From positions 27,018,162 through 27,082,161 of the forward strand of contig CM053337.1 of NCBI GenBank assembly GCA_028583605.1: a stretch of 64,000 nucleotides of DNA, given 5' to 3'. Source of the stretch: Dastarcus helophoroides. Its lineage: Eukaryota > Arthropoda > Insecta > Coleoptera > Bothrideridae. Positions 33,089-45,742 of the stretch are shown one piece after another; positions within the stretch are counted from its first letter, which is position 1; the number at the start of each line of letters is the position of its first letter. The notes under the pieces are model-generated. The model searched no databases. It was given only the letters and a program-made list of their open reading frames with translations, and had not been told where the DNA came from. The position numbers and the translations under genes are program-made.

Positions 33089-36014
33089 TGTGGTGAGTCG
33101 AGTTCTGCTAAACTGTTCTATTTCCTCGTTTGTTTTATTTAATTGAATTTTATTCAATATTTTCTTGGAAATATTAAATCTACAAATACTGGTATCATTA
33201 AAAATTTTTGTCACAGCGTTTCGCGTGAGAAACAGATTTCTTAGCGTTCACAAATTAGATAAGGGTTATTTGTTAGGCCTGGTTTGTTTCAAGCACAGAT
33301 ACCTAAACTGAGTAAATTAACATGTTAGTTTTGAAGTACCGCTGAAAGGTAGAGAAATAAATAAGGGTAAAGTGCCGATAACGGCGACGACCGTAGCAAA
33401 TATCTCGGCAAGACATGTGGTGGAGAAACTTTACGTTCAAAAAATGCCCTTATAAACACGTACAATTGTAAGTTATTTAAATTTCAATTATCGAAGTAAA
33501 ACTTGCAAGATAAAAGGACGACAGCATTCAAAAGGGCTTTGCAGTTTGATTTGCACTTTAAGAATCCTTTTCAAAATTGATTTAAGGGTTAATTTAGATT
33601 AGAAATATTTAAATTAGTAGGAATTCTGCATTCTCATGCCCTCTAGCGGGATGCAGAGGATATCTTTCGGTCCCCAGAAGTTAAGGGTAGGGGAAGAAAA
33701 CTTAAAACACAAAAGACCAATTTTAAAATAGTCCGGTACTACCCTTCGAGGAAATTAGTTTAAAAATTATAGTCAAGAACTAAACTTCGATGGAATTAGT
33801 TTAAAAATTATGGTCAACTTGCGGACTTATAAAAACGAGTACGAAATACGGGAGTTTAAAAATAAAAATTACTTTTGTTTGCGCTAATTAACGTGAATGA
33901 ACACAAAAAAAAACAACTTCAATTTCTGTTCAACGTGAAGTTCTTGTGCCATTTGTGTGATGTTTGCTACGAAATAAATAGGCAAGTAAATTTTAAATTG
34001 TCCCATGATTTTATTTGATGGGTTTTTCGCTCTTATATGATTTAATTAACTTTTTCTAAAATTTGAGAAATACTTGTTCCTAATTTTGATCAATATGGGG
34101 TTGGGGGGCGTACACAAAAAAAAGAGAAAGGAATTTAAAACTTCCACAACAAACCGAATGAATGAGAAAGTCGTTGTTAGAAAATTATTATTGGGCCAAG
34201 AACCCTACCGCTGACTGGTGCAACTACTCAGTTACAAAAAAAAAGAGAAAAAAAAAAACAAAAAACAAAGAGAGTAGAAAGAAAAAAAAAGGACGAAAAC
34301 AAATAAAGCAAATTTGCTTCGAAAACCTTCTATTTTCTTAAGGTCGTTTTTCGATGTTCTGCTGTTGGAAGCTGAGTTTCCAGGGGTTCAAAAAATCGAT
34401 AACACCCATCACCGCAGGCTCGGTAACTGACAGCAGACATCTATATTAGGATTTGCTGATGATGTACTGTACGTTCTCTGAAACGGAAAAAAAAGGAAAA
34501 CCGGAACCGGTGTTGTAAGAAGGTTGTCTGAAGAACTTTCCAGACACAGGCAAAACCCCAAACGCAGGTGAGCTCCTGGCTGCGTCCTCTCGGGATCATA
34601 CGCCTGAACACACTGGGGGCATAAGTAACCTCTCCTGGCCTCTGTTTTGGCGTATTTGCCCGGCCTGCCTTATCCGTGGGTCCCCTCATCGGTTACACGT
34701 CCGAAAAAAAGGACCCCCTATATAGGCCACGGAGAATTACAACACCGCGCGTCGCGATCGGGAAGCTTTTGCAAAATTACTAATCTATATTCGCATGCCT
34801 AGATTTACTGTCAACATAAATTTACTAACGTAGGCGGACGAGCAGTATCAGCATCAGCTCTCGTTAGGGAAATGTTTTGATGAAAGAAATGAGAACTTCT
34901 TGCCAGTTTCTGACTTTAATCTCAATGTTTTGTGCTAAGTCAAGCTTAGCCACTTTCTAAGCCAAAAGCGCCCTTTCTTTAGACTAGTAGCTGTAGAAGT
35001 AGATGTAGTGTTGGAAGGGCAAATTCTGCTCAGAAAGTTTCTATGAAATTTGAACAATATTTCTAGTCTATTTTATGACACTGGTTTGAGTTCGAGTGAT
35101 TGAGTTTGGTATGAGAAAAACAGAAAAACAAACAAAGGAACAAGTTAACAAAGGAAAGAAAGAAAGAGTGAGAGAACAAGAGATCTGTAAGATTGAATCA
35201 ACATTTATAAATTTGATTTATTACGATAAATCACCACTTCATTTCCAAGCTTGAGCTCCATTTTCTCGTAGCATTATCCTTTGGATATTGTTAGCTCAAA
35301 GCTTTAACAGGAAACTGTATGCTATGTGAAGTATGCTTGAATAAAGCAGCGACAAAAAGAAAATAAAACAGACACCTGAAAATAGTTTGAGAACCTCTGT
35401 GTACAAACTTACCAACGAACACCCACCGATAATCAGGTACAAAGTTAGCTGCATTTGGTTTGAAAACCTTCGAGTACAAACTAAATGGCCCAGCTGGGGA
35501 AAGCATTGCGATTATTAGGGTTAAAATAAACTTTGGGAAATTAATAACCGACGCACCATATACGAGCGAAAGAGTTAGACAAAGAATGTCAGATTAATTG
35601 TGCTTAAGGAATTCTCTTAATTTTCTAAAGAAATATTTCTCTCAGATCTGTGTCCAGCAAATTTAAACAAGTTGAAACAAACAGGTTCACTTTTATTTAG
35701 TTGTATTATGTTTAAGAACACTTGAAAATCACAAATTTGAAATTTTGTTGATTTATTTTTTGACCAATTGTAATAAAACGTTGAGGTCAATTGTTGTTTG
35801 AATTTGATAACACTTCCCTGTCGACTCTACGAGCTGGGGTTACAATTTATTGGAAAAAAAAAATAATTTTAAACACAACGTAGACAAATTGGGTCCGAAA
35901 ATCGAAAGTAAATTATTCTTCGAAAATTTTTAAAGATGAGCAAAATTCGACAATTTTGAAAAACTATATACAGTCACTGGTTATGGTCACAACCGGTTTC
36001 GGCTGCTCATCACA
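33089..36014 (+). mobile_element. LTR-like element (solo LTR or gag/pol-less), copy B
   Basis: 2.9 kb with ends TGTGGTGAGTCGAG and CTGCTCATCACA, flanked by ATAC on both sides (33085-33088, 36015-36018). The empty target is visible as a sister repeat near 32985-33010 (ACATACATTTACTAAAAAAG). Inside are a TATA-like CTATATAGG (34719-34727) and downstream AATAAA-like hexamers (about 35340), the order expected of U3-R in a long LTR. It is the inverse of 12038-14779. No gag, pol or primer-binding site recognised. Confidence 0.6.
34716..34730 (+). promoter_or_regulatory. Candidate TATA box within LTR-like copy B
   Basis: CCCCCTATATAGGCC lies in the middle of the element, with AATAAA-type hexamers about 600 bases downstream. 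The segment is not conserved in copy A, which weakens the case. Confidence 0.3.
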
Positions 36015-36018
36015 ATAC

Positions 36019-36996
36019 GTTTACTAAAAAAGTAAAAATTTCCAGAAAAAATCTAAGAGTGAACGTCAGATTTTGAGAAAAGTTTGCATTTTGATAAAAA
36101 AACGAAATTTTAGATAAAAAAGTAGAATTTCTAAAAAGGTTGGAATATTGGAACTTTAAAATGTCCAATCTTTTCTTTCGAATCGAAATTTCAAATAAAA
36201 TAGAAATTCTGAAAAATTGGACATTTCCAGTCCCTTCAGAATTTTTAGTTTTTCTACTTCGATTCTTGTGAAAATGCTGACTTTAAAATTTTGACATTCT
36301 TTCTTCGACTTTTTCCCCAATTTCCAATCTTTTCGAATCGAAATTTCGAAATAAAAAATAGAAATTCTGAAAGTTGGAAATTTCAAATTTCGAAATTTCC
36401 AATCTCTTCAGAATTTTTAGTTTTTCTTTAATTTCGGTTCTTATGAAAATGCTGACTTTTTTAAAATTTTGACGTTCTTTCTTTAACTATTTCTCGAAGT
36501 TTTCACTTTTTGTAAGATTTGACATACTTTTTAAAAACTCTACTCTTCTTGGAAATGTAACTTTTTAAAAATTGCGAGGTAGCCAATTTTTTTTCATTAT
36601 TATGTTGTCTTTTTTTCAAAATTTTGTCTACTGAAATTCCGAATTATTTTGTAAATTTTGACTTTTTTGATATTTAAAAGGAAGAATAACTTTCATTTCT
36701 TTTTCAAAATCTCAAATATTTTGAACAGCAATTATTTTTATTAGTTAATTAAGAAAGTTAAAGAGAAATTAAAATTTGTCCCATGGCACAATTGTGAATA
36801 TTTAATTTGTAATAAAAAACGATTTATAAATAACGTTGTTCATTTAAATAATAATTTAAATTTTAATTAATTCCAGTCTATTTTTTAAAATTACTTTAAT
36901 CATGATTTATTAAACGGTTAACCAAAAACCAAGTATATAAATAAAACGTGGGTAAATGGCCTGATGAGTGTTTTCATGACATTTTAATTCATATAG
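36019..36996. repeat. Rme-8 intron, AT-rich array remnant
   Basis: Short degenerate AT-rich repeats, including a partial internal duplication (about 36160-36260 and 36320-36420), then ordinary intron up to the ATATAG acceptor of exon H. No gene seen. Confidence 0.6.
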
Positions 36997-37806
36997 GTGT
37001 GCGTTGGAGCCATCGCCCAAAGTGACTGCATGCACCCGCTCAAACAAGCAATGCAAGTTAGAAGGGACATGGTAGCGGTGGCTTGCGAAGCCTTAAATCG
37101 CCTTTTTTCGACAAATCAGGATCAGCTGGTAAAGCAAGCCTTAGACGTGGAATTTGTGCAATTTCTGCTCAATCTATTGGAAGCTAGACTGGAAATTATT
37201 GATAACCCCGCTATGACCAAAGCTCAGATAGTCAAAGCTCTCAAATCGATGGGAAAAAGTCTGTTATACGGAGACAGGGTCAATGCTATATTAGAGAAGA
37301 GCAAAATTTGGGCTGAGTACAAGGACCAAAGACACGATCTGTTTATATCCAACACTCCCATTGCTGGCTATCTTACAGGTGAGTTATTATGACATTTTTT
37401 GTTTGTTTTTTTGAGTAAATTTTAACACAAAATTTCGAAAAGGAAAACATAAATAAAAATAAAGTAGTTAATAAGTCTTAAAAATGCAGTTCAGTTACTT
37501 TCTACACATTTCAATGAGCTAGTTACAGAAAGTAACACAGAGTTGAACAACTAAATGAAACTTATTACTTTTTTGGAATAATTTATAGATAATGTGACTA
37601 GCCACTTATTCTGGGCTATGCATATGTTTTTTAAGTTTTTTTGCAAATGTTTGTGTTTTTGCAGCGTTTTTAATTTCATTGCTTACAATTTGACAGGTAC
37701 TCCGACTGCCGCCGGATATCTTACACAAGGTCCCAGCAATAAGGTATCCGTGGCGCCCCCTCCTGTCGATAAAGAAGATCCTCTCTTTAAGCAAGATACT
37801 ATTTGA
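36997..37806 (+). CDS. Rme-8: Rme-8, last two exons (C-terminus)
   Basis: Exon H (36997-37378) encodes VCVGAIAQSDCMHPLKQAMQ, ACEALNRLFSTNQDQL, TKAQIVKALKSMGKSLLYG and KDQRHDLFISNTPIAGYLT. It ends in phase 1 at GTGAGT. Exon I (37697-37806) continues GTPTAAGYLTQGPSNKVS, a proline cluster and FKQDTI, then TGA. These are the hallmark C-terminal blocks of RME-8, including the paired AGYLTG repeats. The nine visible exons give about 849 codons, roughly the last third of the protein. The 8.4 kb intron before exon H is filled by repeats. Confidence 0.9.
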
Positions 37807-38365
37807 CCACGTTAATATTTAATTATAGCCAGCCATCAGGGTGATTATTCTAATTCTGGGACTCCCAACTGTTTACTATAATTCAGTATTTTGTGTTGCT
37901 TATTTTGAGTTTGTTTTAGATAATGTAGTTTATTTCACATTCCTATTATTTTGTATAGAACAACTGTGTATGAACATATGTAAAAATGTATATGTAAAAA
38001 ATTAGGTTAGGATTTAAAATATCCGTACCCCGGAAATAATTTTTGTTTCAAAATATATATTTTTTAACCTAATATATTAGTGTTAATATTATAGTTTAAA
38101 TGTTTTTACCAATATATTATCTTTTATATCATTGATTTTAATTTCATTTCTCACCAAAATGAGTGAGTATATTCCGTTAGCGTTCTAAAGAATTAATGGC
38201 AAAATTTCTTAATTAAAATCAAATTTTCGAGATAAAAGTAGTAGTAGTAGGAAAATATGAAATCAAGTTTAAGGTTACAATTTTAAGAAAAAATGTCTAT
38301 ACATACGAGTGCCTAAGTCATAATATGCATAAAATACCGTGTGTACAAAATGGTTTCCCATCTAG
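37807..38365 (+). other. Rme-8 3' flank / UTR
   Basis: AT-rich sequence following the stop codon. No clear AATAAA is present in the first 350 bases, so the transcript end cannot be placed. Confidence 0.4.
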
Positions 38366-41300
38366 TGCAGGGAGGAGGATTGTTCGACAACGATGTATCG
38401 CTTGTAAGCATGGATGTTTTAACCTCGATGATAAAGCATAAAAAATATCTATACATCGTTCAGTTTGTAAACGATGTTTGAAAAATCGATGTATCGCATC
38501 GTGACATAAGTAGCTCCATTTGAATTGATAAAGCAAACGACCACACAATTTTATAGCTTATCACCCGATGGCAGCAGTATATATTTAACAAATTAATGTT
38601 AAATTAATTAAATGCAATTATTTGAAAATTCATAGTTTGGGTAATTTAACCAACCTATAAAAAAAGCCCAAATTTCAAAAGAAATATGAAAATGAAAAAA
38701 AATTGTTTTCGAGTATTTAATATAAAACTCGAAAACATTAACTGAATTTGTTAAACTTTTGGTTTTAAATTCACAATTATTTATTTAGTATGTTATTTTT
38801 AATTTTCAGGCAAAAAAATTTCTTATCCTTATCAAAATTTCTAGTTCAAACTTTAAATTTTCAGTACTTTTTTTACACAAATTAACTTTTTTCGAATTTT
38901 TTATTTTGTATTTTAATTCAAAACCTCTAGAAAAAAGTCGAAATTTTCAGAAAAATGAGAAACATAGGCCAATTTTTGAGTCAAAACTAAAAATTAAAAA
39001 AAAACGAAACAGAATTCTCAAAATTTCGGCTCGAATTTCCATATTACAAATTTTCCAGAAGTCGTCAATTTTTAAGTAAAAATTCTGAATGCCTGTTTCG
39101 TGCTTTACTTGAAAATTGCATATTTTTCTAATTTCAGATTTTCCTCAATCAAGAATTTTTTCCTAAAATTTTGTATTACACCAAACTTCCAAATTTTATT
39201 TTTATAAATTTTAGGTGTTTTAATCTTCAAATCTTCGGTTTTAAAAACTTTTTTACAAAATTCGAATTTTTCAAAATATCACATTTTTTATAAATCTTGA
39301 CTTTTACTAAAAATTTTAACTTTTTATGAACATTTTAAATTCATCAAAAATTTTCAAAACTCATTTCCTCAACATTTCGCTTCTTTTAAAATTCCGATTT
39401 TTTTCAATTTGGCATTTTAACAAAATATGGTCTATTTTTTTAGTTCGGGCTTTATTCAAAATTTAGAACTTTTCTTTAAAAATTTTACATTTTTTTTGGA
39501 AAATTTAATTTTTATAAAAATTTCAAAATTTTAAACTTTCATTTCGTTAAATTTTAATTTTATTTCTTTTTTAAATGTTTTAACATTTTAAAGATTCCTT
39601 TATTTTTTAAATTTTCAAACCTTATTAAAGATTTCGCTTTTTTATAAAAAATTTCGAATTTCGAATTTTTTTTAACAATTTCGGAATATTTTACATGGTC
39701 GATTATTTTTATTTTCGATAATTTTGACTATTTGCAAAATTCTTTCAAAATTGCACTTATTTTAAAAATTTTTAGGCTGGTTCTGAAAATTTCGAATTTT
39801 TTTTTAAATGCTAATTTCCAAAGTTACATTTTTTAAATTAAACCAAAACGACTTTACAAACATTTTAGCCTTTTTTAAAATTTTATTCCTTAATAAAATA
39901 AAAATTAATTTTTCCTTAATATTTCAGCAACTTTTGAAATTTTCCGATTTTCTTAAAAATTTACACTTTCAAAATGTTGTCCTTGTAAAATTTTGACTGT
40001 TTTCCAAAATTTTGACCTTTTTTGAAAATATTTACCCCGTTCACAATTATATATAATTTTCAAATTAAATTAGTAGTAGTACTACTTCAAAAATTTTGTC
40101 TTTAGAAAATTTAGATTTTCTCAATTTTTTTCTGTAAAATATCGAATTTTTCAGAATTTTTGGAAGTCTTGTTGAATATTTTATATTTTATGAATTTCGA
40201 CTATGAAAATATTAATTCAAAATTCAGTCAGTTAAAATTTCGACTTTTTCTAAAGTTTAAAATTTTTAGTAAAGAAATTTTCGAAAAGTCGAAATTTTAG
40301 GAAAAGTTGAAATTTTAACCAACGAATTTTAAATTAACGTTTCATTGTCGAAAGTCATAAAGTGTAAAAATTTAAAACTCTTTTGACGAAATTCTCAAAG
40401 TTTTGCCAGACATTTTTTAAAAAATTTTATCAAAATTTAGTCTATAACATTTTCAAAATTTCCCAAAATTTTAATTTTGTTTCCAAAATTTTGACTTAAA
40501 CATTTTGACATTTTTAAAATCCTTTTATTTTCATAAATTTAAATTTTTCCGAGATTTGAACCTTTTCTTCAAATCCGGAGTTTAACCTTGAATTTTTATC
40601 GAAAATTCGAGTATGTCATAAATATTTGAGGTTAAAGTGAAAATTTTCAATTTAACTTTTCAGTGTTGAATTTTTTCTCCAATGTTTGGCTGTAATCTCA
40701 AAATGTCTACTTTTTTTTTAAATTCTAATTTTCAAACATAATCTTCGGTTCAAAAATGTAGATTTTGTGTTTTTAGTCAAAATTTTGAGGAAAAAATAAA
40801 TAAAAAAAAATCTAAATTTAAAATTCGGAAGAAAAATAATTGTCGCCTCATAAAAAGACATTAAGGAAATTGAGCGTAGAAAGGCCATTAATTTAACAAA
40901 TAATGTTTTAGAAAATTCGAGTTTAAAGGCAACATTGTGAGTTTTTTCTCGAAATTTTAATTATAATCGCAAAAGAGTGACTTTTTCTCAACATTCTATG
41001 ATTATCGTAGAAACTTTCATTTTTTTCTCGAAACTTGAAGAAAGTTGAATTTTCGGGTTTACCTGTACTCGAAATTTCGATATTAAAGTCGAAATATTGA
41101 CTCTCTCGGAATTTCTAGAAAAAAGTCAAAACCTCAGGACTAAGAGCGAATTTTCAAGAAAAAAGTTGGATTTTTGAGAAAAACGTCGACATTTTGGGAT
41201 TAAAGTGGAAAGTTCAATTTTAATCTTGGGATTTTGAGAAAAAAGTCGAAATTTTAACGTTAAACTCGAAATTTCTAAATAAAATTCTTTTTTAATTGTG

Positions 41301-41479
41301 ATCCTTCCTACACTTCGTAATTTTGACCTCTTGAACCCGTAATTAAATATTAAAAAAAAACATTTCAAAGGCATCGATGCATGGTTACCAAAAACCGATG
41401 TTTGAGACATCGATGTTTCATTAAAAAAAATTATCGATGTTCAAACATTGATGCTTTTTTGAACGATGTTGCATCCCTA
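38366..41479. mobile_element. Possible hAT-like element with ATCGATGT subterminal repeats
   Basis: Clusters of ATCGATGTTT-type words occur at 38390-38510 and, inverted, at 41370-41470, with CAGGGA at the left and TCCCTA at the right. The interior (about 38640-41340) is AT-rich degenerate array. Ends are poorly matched and no target duplication was found, so this is tentative. Confidence 0.3.
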
Positions 41480-42529
41480 TCAATATCTTAAACAGATAAG
41501 TAAACAAACATAACCTTAAAGAAATTGTTTTAATGATTTGCTTTTTTAATGACTGAATAGTATATTAAACCACTGTAGAAAGGTAAAGTTTTATTAAACG
41601 AGTATAGTGTTTGAGTGCAAGCAAGCGCAACGAGCGAATAACTTAAATCTATACATTAGTAAAATTGTTTCTCTCAGGAGATTATTTATACTATTTTTTC
41701 GCATTTTGTGATAGCTATCAATAAATAATTATAAATAAGGAAGCATTCTGAAGTTAGAAATTAAAAAAAAATATCTGTTTATTATTTTCGTAAGCTAGTA
41801 ACCTGACACAGCTTTCTTGATTTACAAAACAATAGTTGACAAGTGTCATTTTTGTGAATCGAATTGACTTTAAATTACACAATAAATATAAAAATGGGTC
41901 TTGCTATTAAAAAGAATTTAAAAGTTGTTCCCAAGGCATTTTAAATTCCGCACTGGAGACGTCTTTGAGCTTATTTTATGTTTAACTGTGTTTAATCGAC
42001 AGTGATAGTTGTTATGCATTAATATGCATTAAAGTGATGTATCTATGCGGTGAAGTGCCACTGCACTAAACTATTTTGATTGTTCTTCATGGTAGACTCT
42101 TATTGGTCGGAAACATTGTGTTTATTAATTTTATTTAATATTTCTGCGACCCAGTTTGGAAATATATAAATTTTTGGTAATGAAAGTTAACAATATTTTG
42201 AAACATTTCTTAATATATGACTACGTGATATCTAAATTTTAAAAACGAAAAAAAATTATCAGAACGAACGGACTCTGCACATGGTGCATGCTTCTAACTA
42301 CTAAGTCGAAAACTTTTGGGTGGTTAAGAACAGTAATCACTAAGAGCATATAAGTTCGACACACAAGTGTAATTCAATGCGGGAAGGGGTATTAGCCATT
42401 GGAGTAGTTGTTACGGTTTCTCTTGCAGAGGCTGATGTAGTATAGGTTCCTTTTAAGTCCCTTATTTATCTGGTTCCACTCCTCAGGTCTCTCTTGTTCC
42501 CCTATCTTCTTCCTCCCCATCGACCTATC
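41480..42529. other. Non-coding stretch
   Basis: AT-rich and non-repetitive. I recognise no gene, RNA or element end in it. Confidence 0.4.
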
Positions 42530-43020
42530 GCCTGGGAAAGATTGAAGTAAACTCTATTTTGTAGTCCCTAAATTTTCTCCCATAAACTTTCGTCCATAGG
42601 TAGAATCAGTTGTTGTCCTTTACGACAGGGTTTTCTGTCCAACATTGTCCAGGTATCTGTATGTAATTTTGGATTTTGTTGCAATAGTCTCTTAAGGATC
42701 TGTTTTGGTTCCATTTTCGGTTCCGGAATTCGCCCCAAGACTCTTGTTGGTTTTGATACGTCCTTTGCATCCATAAATAAATAAAATAAATTTAGTATTT
42801 ATCAACGAGGCGTATCCTGGGAGAATTCCTACAATTATTCCTTACTGGCCTGGTGGGCGTAAGAACCCTTACGAAAACTCCTTTTGTGATTTATCTCGAA
42901 GAACTCTTCGGTAATTTTTCTCAGCGCGTCAATAACAGTTGCCTTAAAAGGGCCCCCTTGCTCTTTACTAATGGTGATTTTTAGATATTCTGGTAGTAAG
43001 ACTATTCGGATATCCTTCAC
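42530..43020 (-). pseudogene. DUF4780-type transposon protein fragment
   Basis: Two blocks on the minus strand. The first (43020-42835) has KDIRIVLLPEYLKITISKEQ and KATVIDALRKITEEFF. The second (42774-42530) has DVSKPTRVLGRIPEP, QILKRLLQQNPKLHTDTWTM and KGQQLILPMDESLWEKI, followed by VYFNLSQAIGR in another frame. The order (I-x-x-LLPE, then VSKPTRV-x-x-x-IPEP, then the R-QNP-L-T-W block and a final L-VD-S motif) matches DUF4780, a domain found in arthropod transposon-related proteins. Stops and shifts make it a remnant. Confidence 0.6.
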
Positions 43021-43734
43021 TTTGACGTTTTACTCTTCTTCCTCTGCTGTATGAGTTCTGAAGGTGTGCTGCCTTCTGGTCTGGAGCGTTATAAGCCTTC
43101 AGCCTTAGTAGTTGTCCTTTCATTAACAGGTGTAATTCTGCTGAGTCCTGGTTGATTTCCAGTAGCTATGTCCAGATTATAGTAAAAAGCACTCTGTCTT
43201 GTGTTGCCAACTTAATTTACCGATTTTATATGAAGAATTAAGTGTGATTGGTATCCCATGTGTCAACAGTCAACTGTCAATTGCCTGGGGTTCTCAATTT
43301 TACTTTTTGATCTTGTATTTAATTTTTCTTATGCTTTGTTGTTTGTTTTGTTCCTTTCTAGTTTTGGCGTTACTCCAAATTGCTGCTAATCTGATGTCTG
43401 AATAATTGGAATTTGGGGTAAAGTAAAGCGTTTAGTGTCATTTTTATTGTTTTATAAATATCCGTGTTTTTATATTACAGAAGTAGAGACTTAAGTTTAG
43501 GTATTTGGGTAAGGAACAAAAATTGTAATCCATTACAGAATTGAAGAGGAAAGCGAATATAATGATGGACTTATAACTGCACATAATAGAAATATGTTTT
43601 TTTTTTTAAATATGACAAAGGATTATAGACATAAAATGATCTAATTTAAACAGTGATCTGCTCAGCATTATTATCAATGCACACAAGAAAGGGTAAAAGA
43701 AAATGAACAATTTAGAGGTTATAAAATATAAAGA
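43021..43734. other. Non-coding stretch
   Basis: May include the decayed N-terminal side of the DUF4780 protein (43021-43080). Otherwise nothing recognised. Confidence 0.35.
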
Positions 43735-43835
43735 AAAGTTTGGGCAATTTCAGGTAAAATTTGCAAGAGGTTTTATAATATCCATGTTACGCAAGTTTCT
43801 GAGAGCGAATGCAGACCACTGTTTTCAGAGCCATA
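43735..43835 (+). pseudogene. Fragment related to the SWIM-finger protein
   Basis: About 90 bases match minus-strand sequence at about 46895-46990 (words TTTCAGGTAAAATTTGC, TTTTATAATATCCATGTTA and GAGAGCGAATGCAGA). It encodes the FQVK...FYNIHV part that precedes the SWIM cysteines. A second insertion of the same family. Confidence 0.55.
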
Positions 43836-43950
43836 ACAAGGCAGGTGCAACCTGGGCTATAAAGTAGATTTAAATGAATTGACAATACATATGGCGAACA
43901 AAATTATTGTAATGCTTGTTTATTCATTGTAAATTTATATATGTATTAGC

Positions 43951-44015
43951 CAGTGGCGGCTGGTCTTAAAGAGCGCAAGAGCGCGCGCTCCTCGTGAAAT
44001 GAGCGATCTATTCCT
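43951..44015 (+). mobile_element. hAT-like end, solitary
   Basis: CAGTGGCGGCTGGTCTTAAA followed by a GC-rich AGCGCGCGCTC piece looks like a hAT terminal repeat. No matching right end was found, and the next element starts within 60 bases. Confidence 0.35.
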
Positions 44016-44073
44016 TTCTGTTAATGTAAAAGACTTGGATTTATCACATTTTTAAACACAAAATAATGACATA

Positions 44074-45740
44074 GGGTGGGTGCACCAGTCCCACACCAGG
44101 AACCAGTAGTACACCATTTTAAACTTCAGATATAAATATTAAGTTTTTTTTAAATTTTTCGCCAATTTTTCTGCGATAGGTAGCTTTAGCGTACTTCTGC
44201 CTACCATGTAATTATCACTAAAAGTGATGCAAGCGCTATCTACACGGGTTAAAACTACCTATTCCAAAACGTGATTCGTTCACTTTGTTCTGGGTGACCA
44301 TTCTGCTAAGCGCGCGTACGACGGTAAGTTATTTTAATCCTTTTAAATCTTTGTTTACATCAATTTTTGTACGCTATTTTCGTGTTAAATGGATATTATA
44401 ATACATATGTCAATAATATTACATATTATTTTCTCAGAAAATACTAATTTGAATCGATAATTGTCTTTGGAAAACTAATGGAGCACAAATTCTATGGATT
44501 TCCAGTAATATTCCATTTGGTCAACAACTGGTGATTAAGCTGTGTAATATTTTTTTTTAGATTTTCTTTTACATTTATATTCACTTATGATGCCCTAGTA
44601 AAATATTATAACAAACTCTTCAAAAATTCACAATGTTCCAATCGTGGACCAGTGGTATAATAGTGGTGATATCTATACTATGAATTTGTTCCAATAATTT
44701 ACCACTTATACTTTATACACAGACCCTGTGCCACCGAAAAGAACGTTTTTCAGATATAAAGAGGAAGACTTCATAAAAGCAATAGAAGAAATAAACAAAG
44801 GTGCCAAAGTGAGAGGAACGTACCGAAAATTCTCCCCACAAAATATTTCTCACACAACAATTATAAATAAAATGAAACTGAAATACCCTTGCAGAGAAAA
44901 ATGGGACCTCCAACCGTATTGACCGTACAAGAAGAAGTATTGCTTAAATCCTGGATAATAGCGATGGCAAAAAAGAAGAAAAAACTTTCAACCAATAAGT
45001 CCAGTGCTGTGGCCCTCTGAATCTCCAATTAAAGGCAGCCAGAAAAAGCGTAAGATTTGCCCGCCTGATGCAGTAGACAGCAGTGAATGGATGAAATATT
45101 GGAAAGAGAAAAAAAGATCAAGAAATAAAAAGAAGAAAGAAAAGCTCTGAAGGCAACGAATAGAGAAAAAAAATCAAAGAAGAATAGGAAACAGGAAACA
45201 GATTCAGATGAAAAAAAGCAACCTCTCCAAAAAAAAAAAAAATAAACAATAATAAAACGACTAAGAATTTATTCTGATTCGGATGATGATAATGTACTTT
45301 TCTTTGTTCATAAATCTTTGAAGATCACCCAAAAACCAAAGAAAGGCGATTACGTAATTGTTAAGTATGAAAGGGAATATTTTTCTGGGACTGTTGTGAT
45401 GATTACTTAGTATAAACTTAATTAAGTTCAATATTATTGAAAATAAAGTTATTCTTCATTAAAAACATTCACTTTATTTACTGGTCTACTATTGGCACAA
45501 TACCTGGTCTATTACTGGTACAATCTGGTCCACCTTAAGCACATTGAGACTTGCCACATTCACTTTTGAATAAAAATAAACCTAATGGTTAATAAAAAAA
45601 TCGGAATAAACTATATGATGATATGGGAGGCAAGGAATACGGTGTACTTTTTTTATAATGATTGATGTAATAATTGAGTTACATTATCGAATTTTGTTTC
45701 AAAATGTCTCTTAAATGGTTTGTTATTGGTGCACCCGCCC
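44074..45740 (+). mobile_element. pogo-like element with internal deletion
   Basis: Inverted ends GGGTGGGTGCACCAG and TTGGTGCACCCGCCC are flanked by TA on both sides. The interior encodes pieces of a pogo/jerky-type transposase but lacks the catalytic core. Several CTGGTCTAC / ACCTGGTCTATTACTGG words near the right end look like subterminal binding sites. Confidence 0.75.
44728..45411 (+). pseudogene. pogo-like transposase, N- and C-terminal remnants
   Basis: The N-terminal CENP-B-type helix-turn-helix reads FFRYKEEDFIKAIEEINKG and RGTYRKFSPQNISHTTIINK. After a frameshift near 44905, GPPTVLTVQEEVLLKSWI follows, the usual GRPTVLT block. The DDE domain is deleted. A lysine-rich tail (ICPPDAVDSSEWMKYW) leads to the C-terminal KPKKGDYVIVKYEREYFSG motif seen at the end of related transposases, with a stop at about 45409. 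Confidence 0.65.
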
Positions 45741-45742
45741 TA

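Noticed and set aside
34441..34689. 82-codon minus-strand frame in LTR-like copy B
   Set aside because: Lies in the part that differs between the two copies, has no family resemblance, and is not preserved in copy A.
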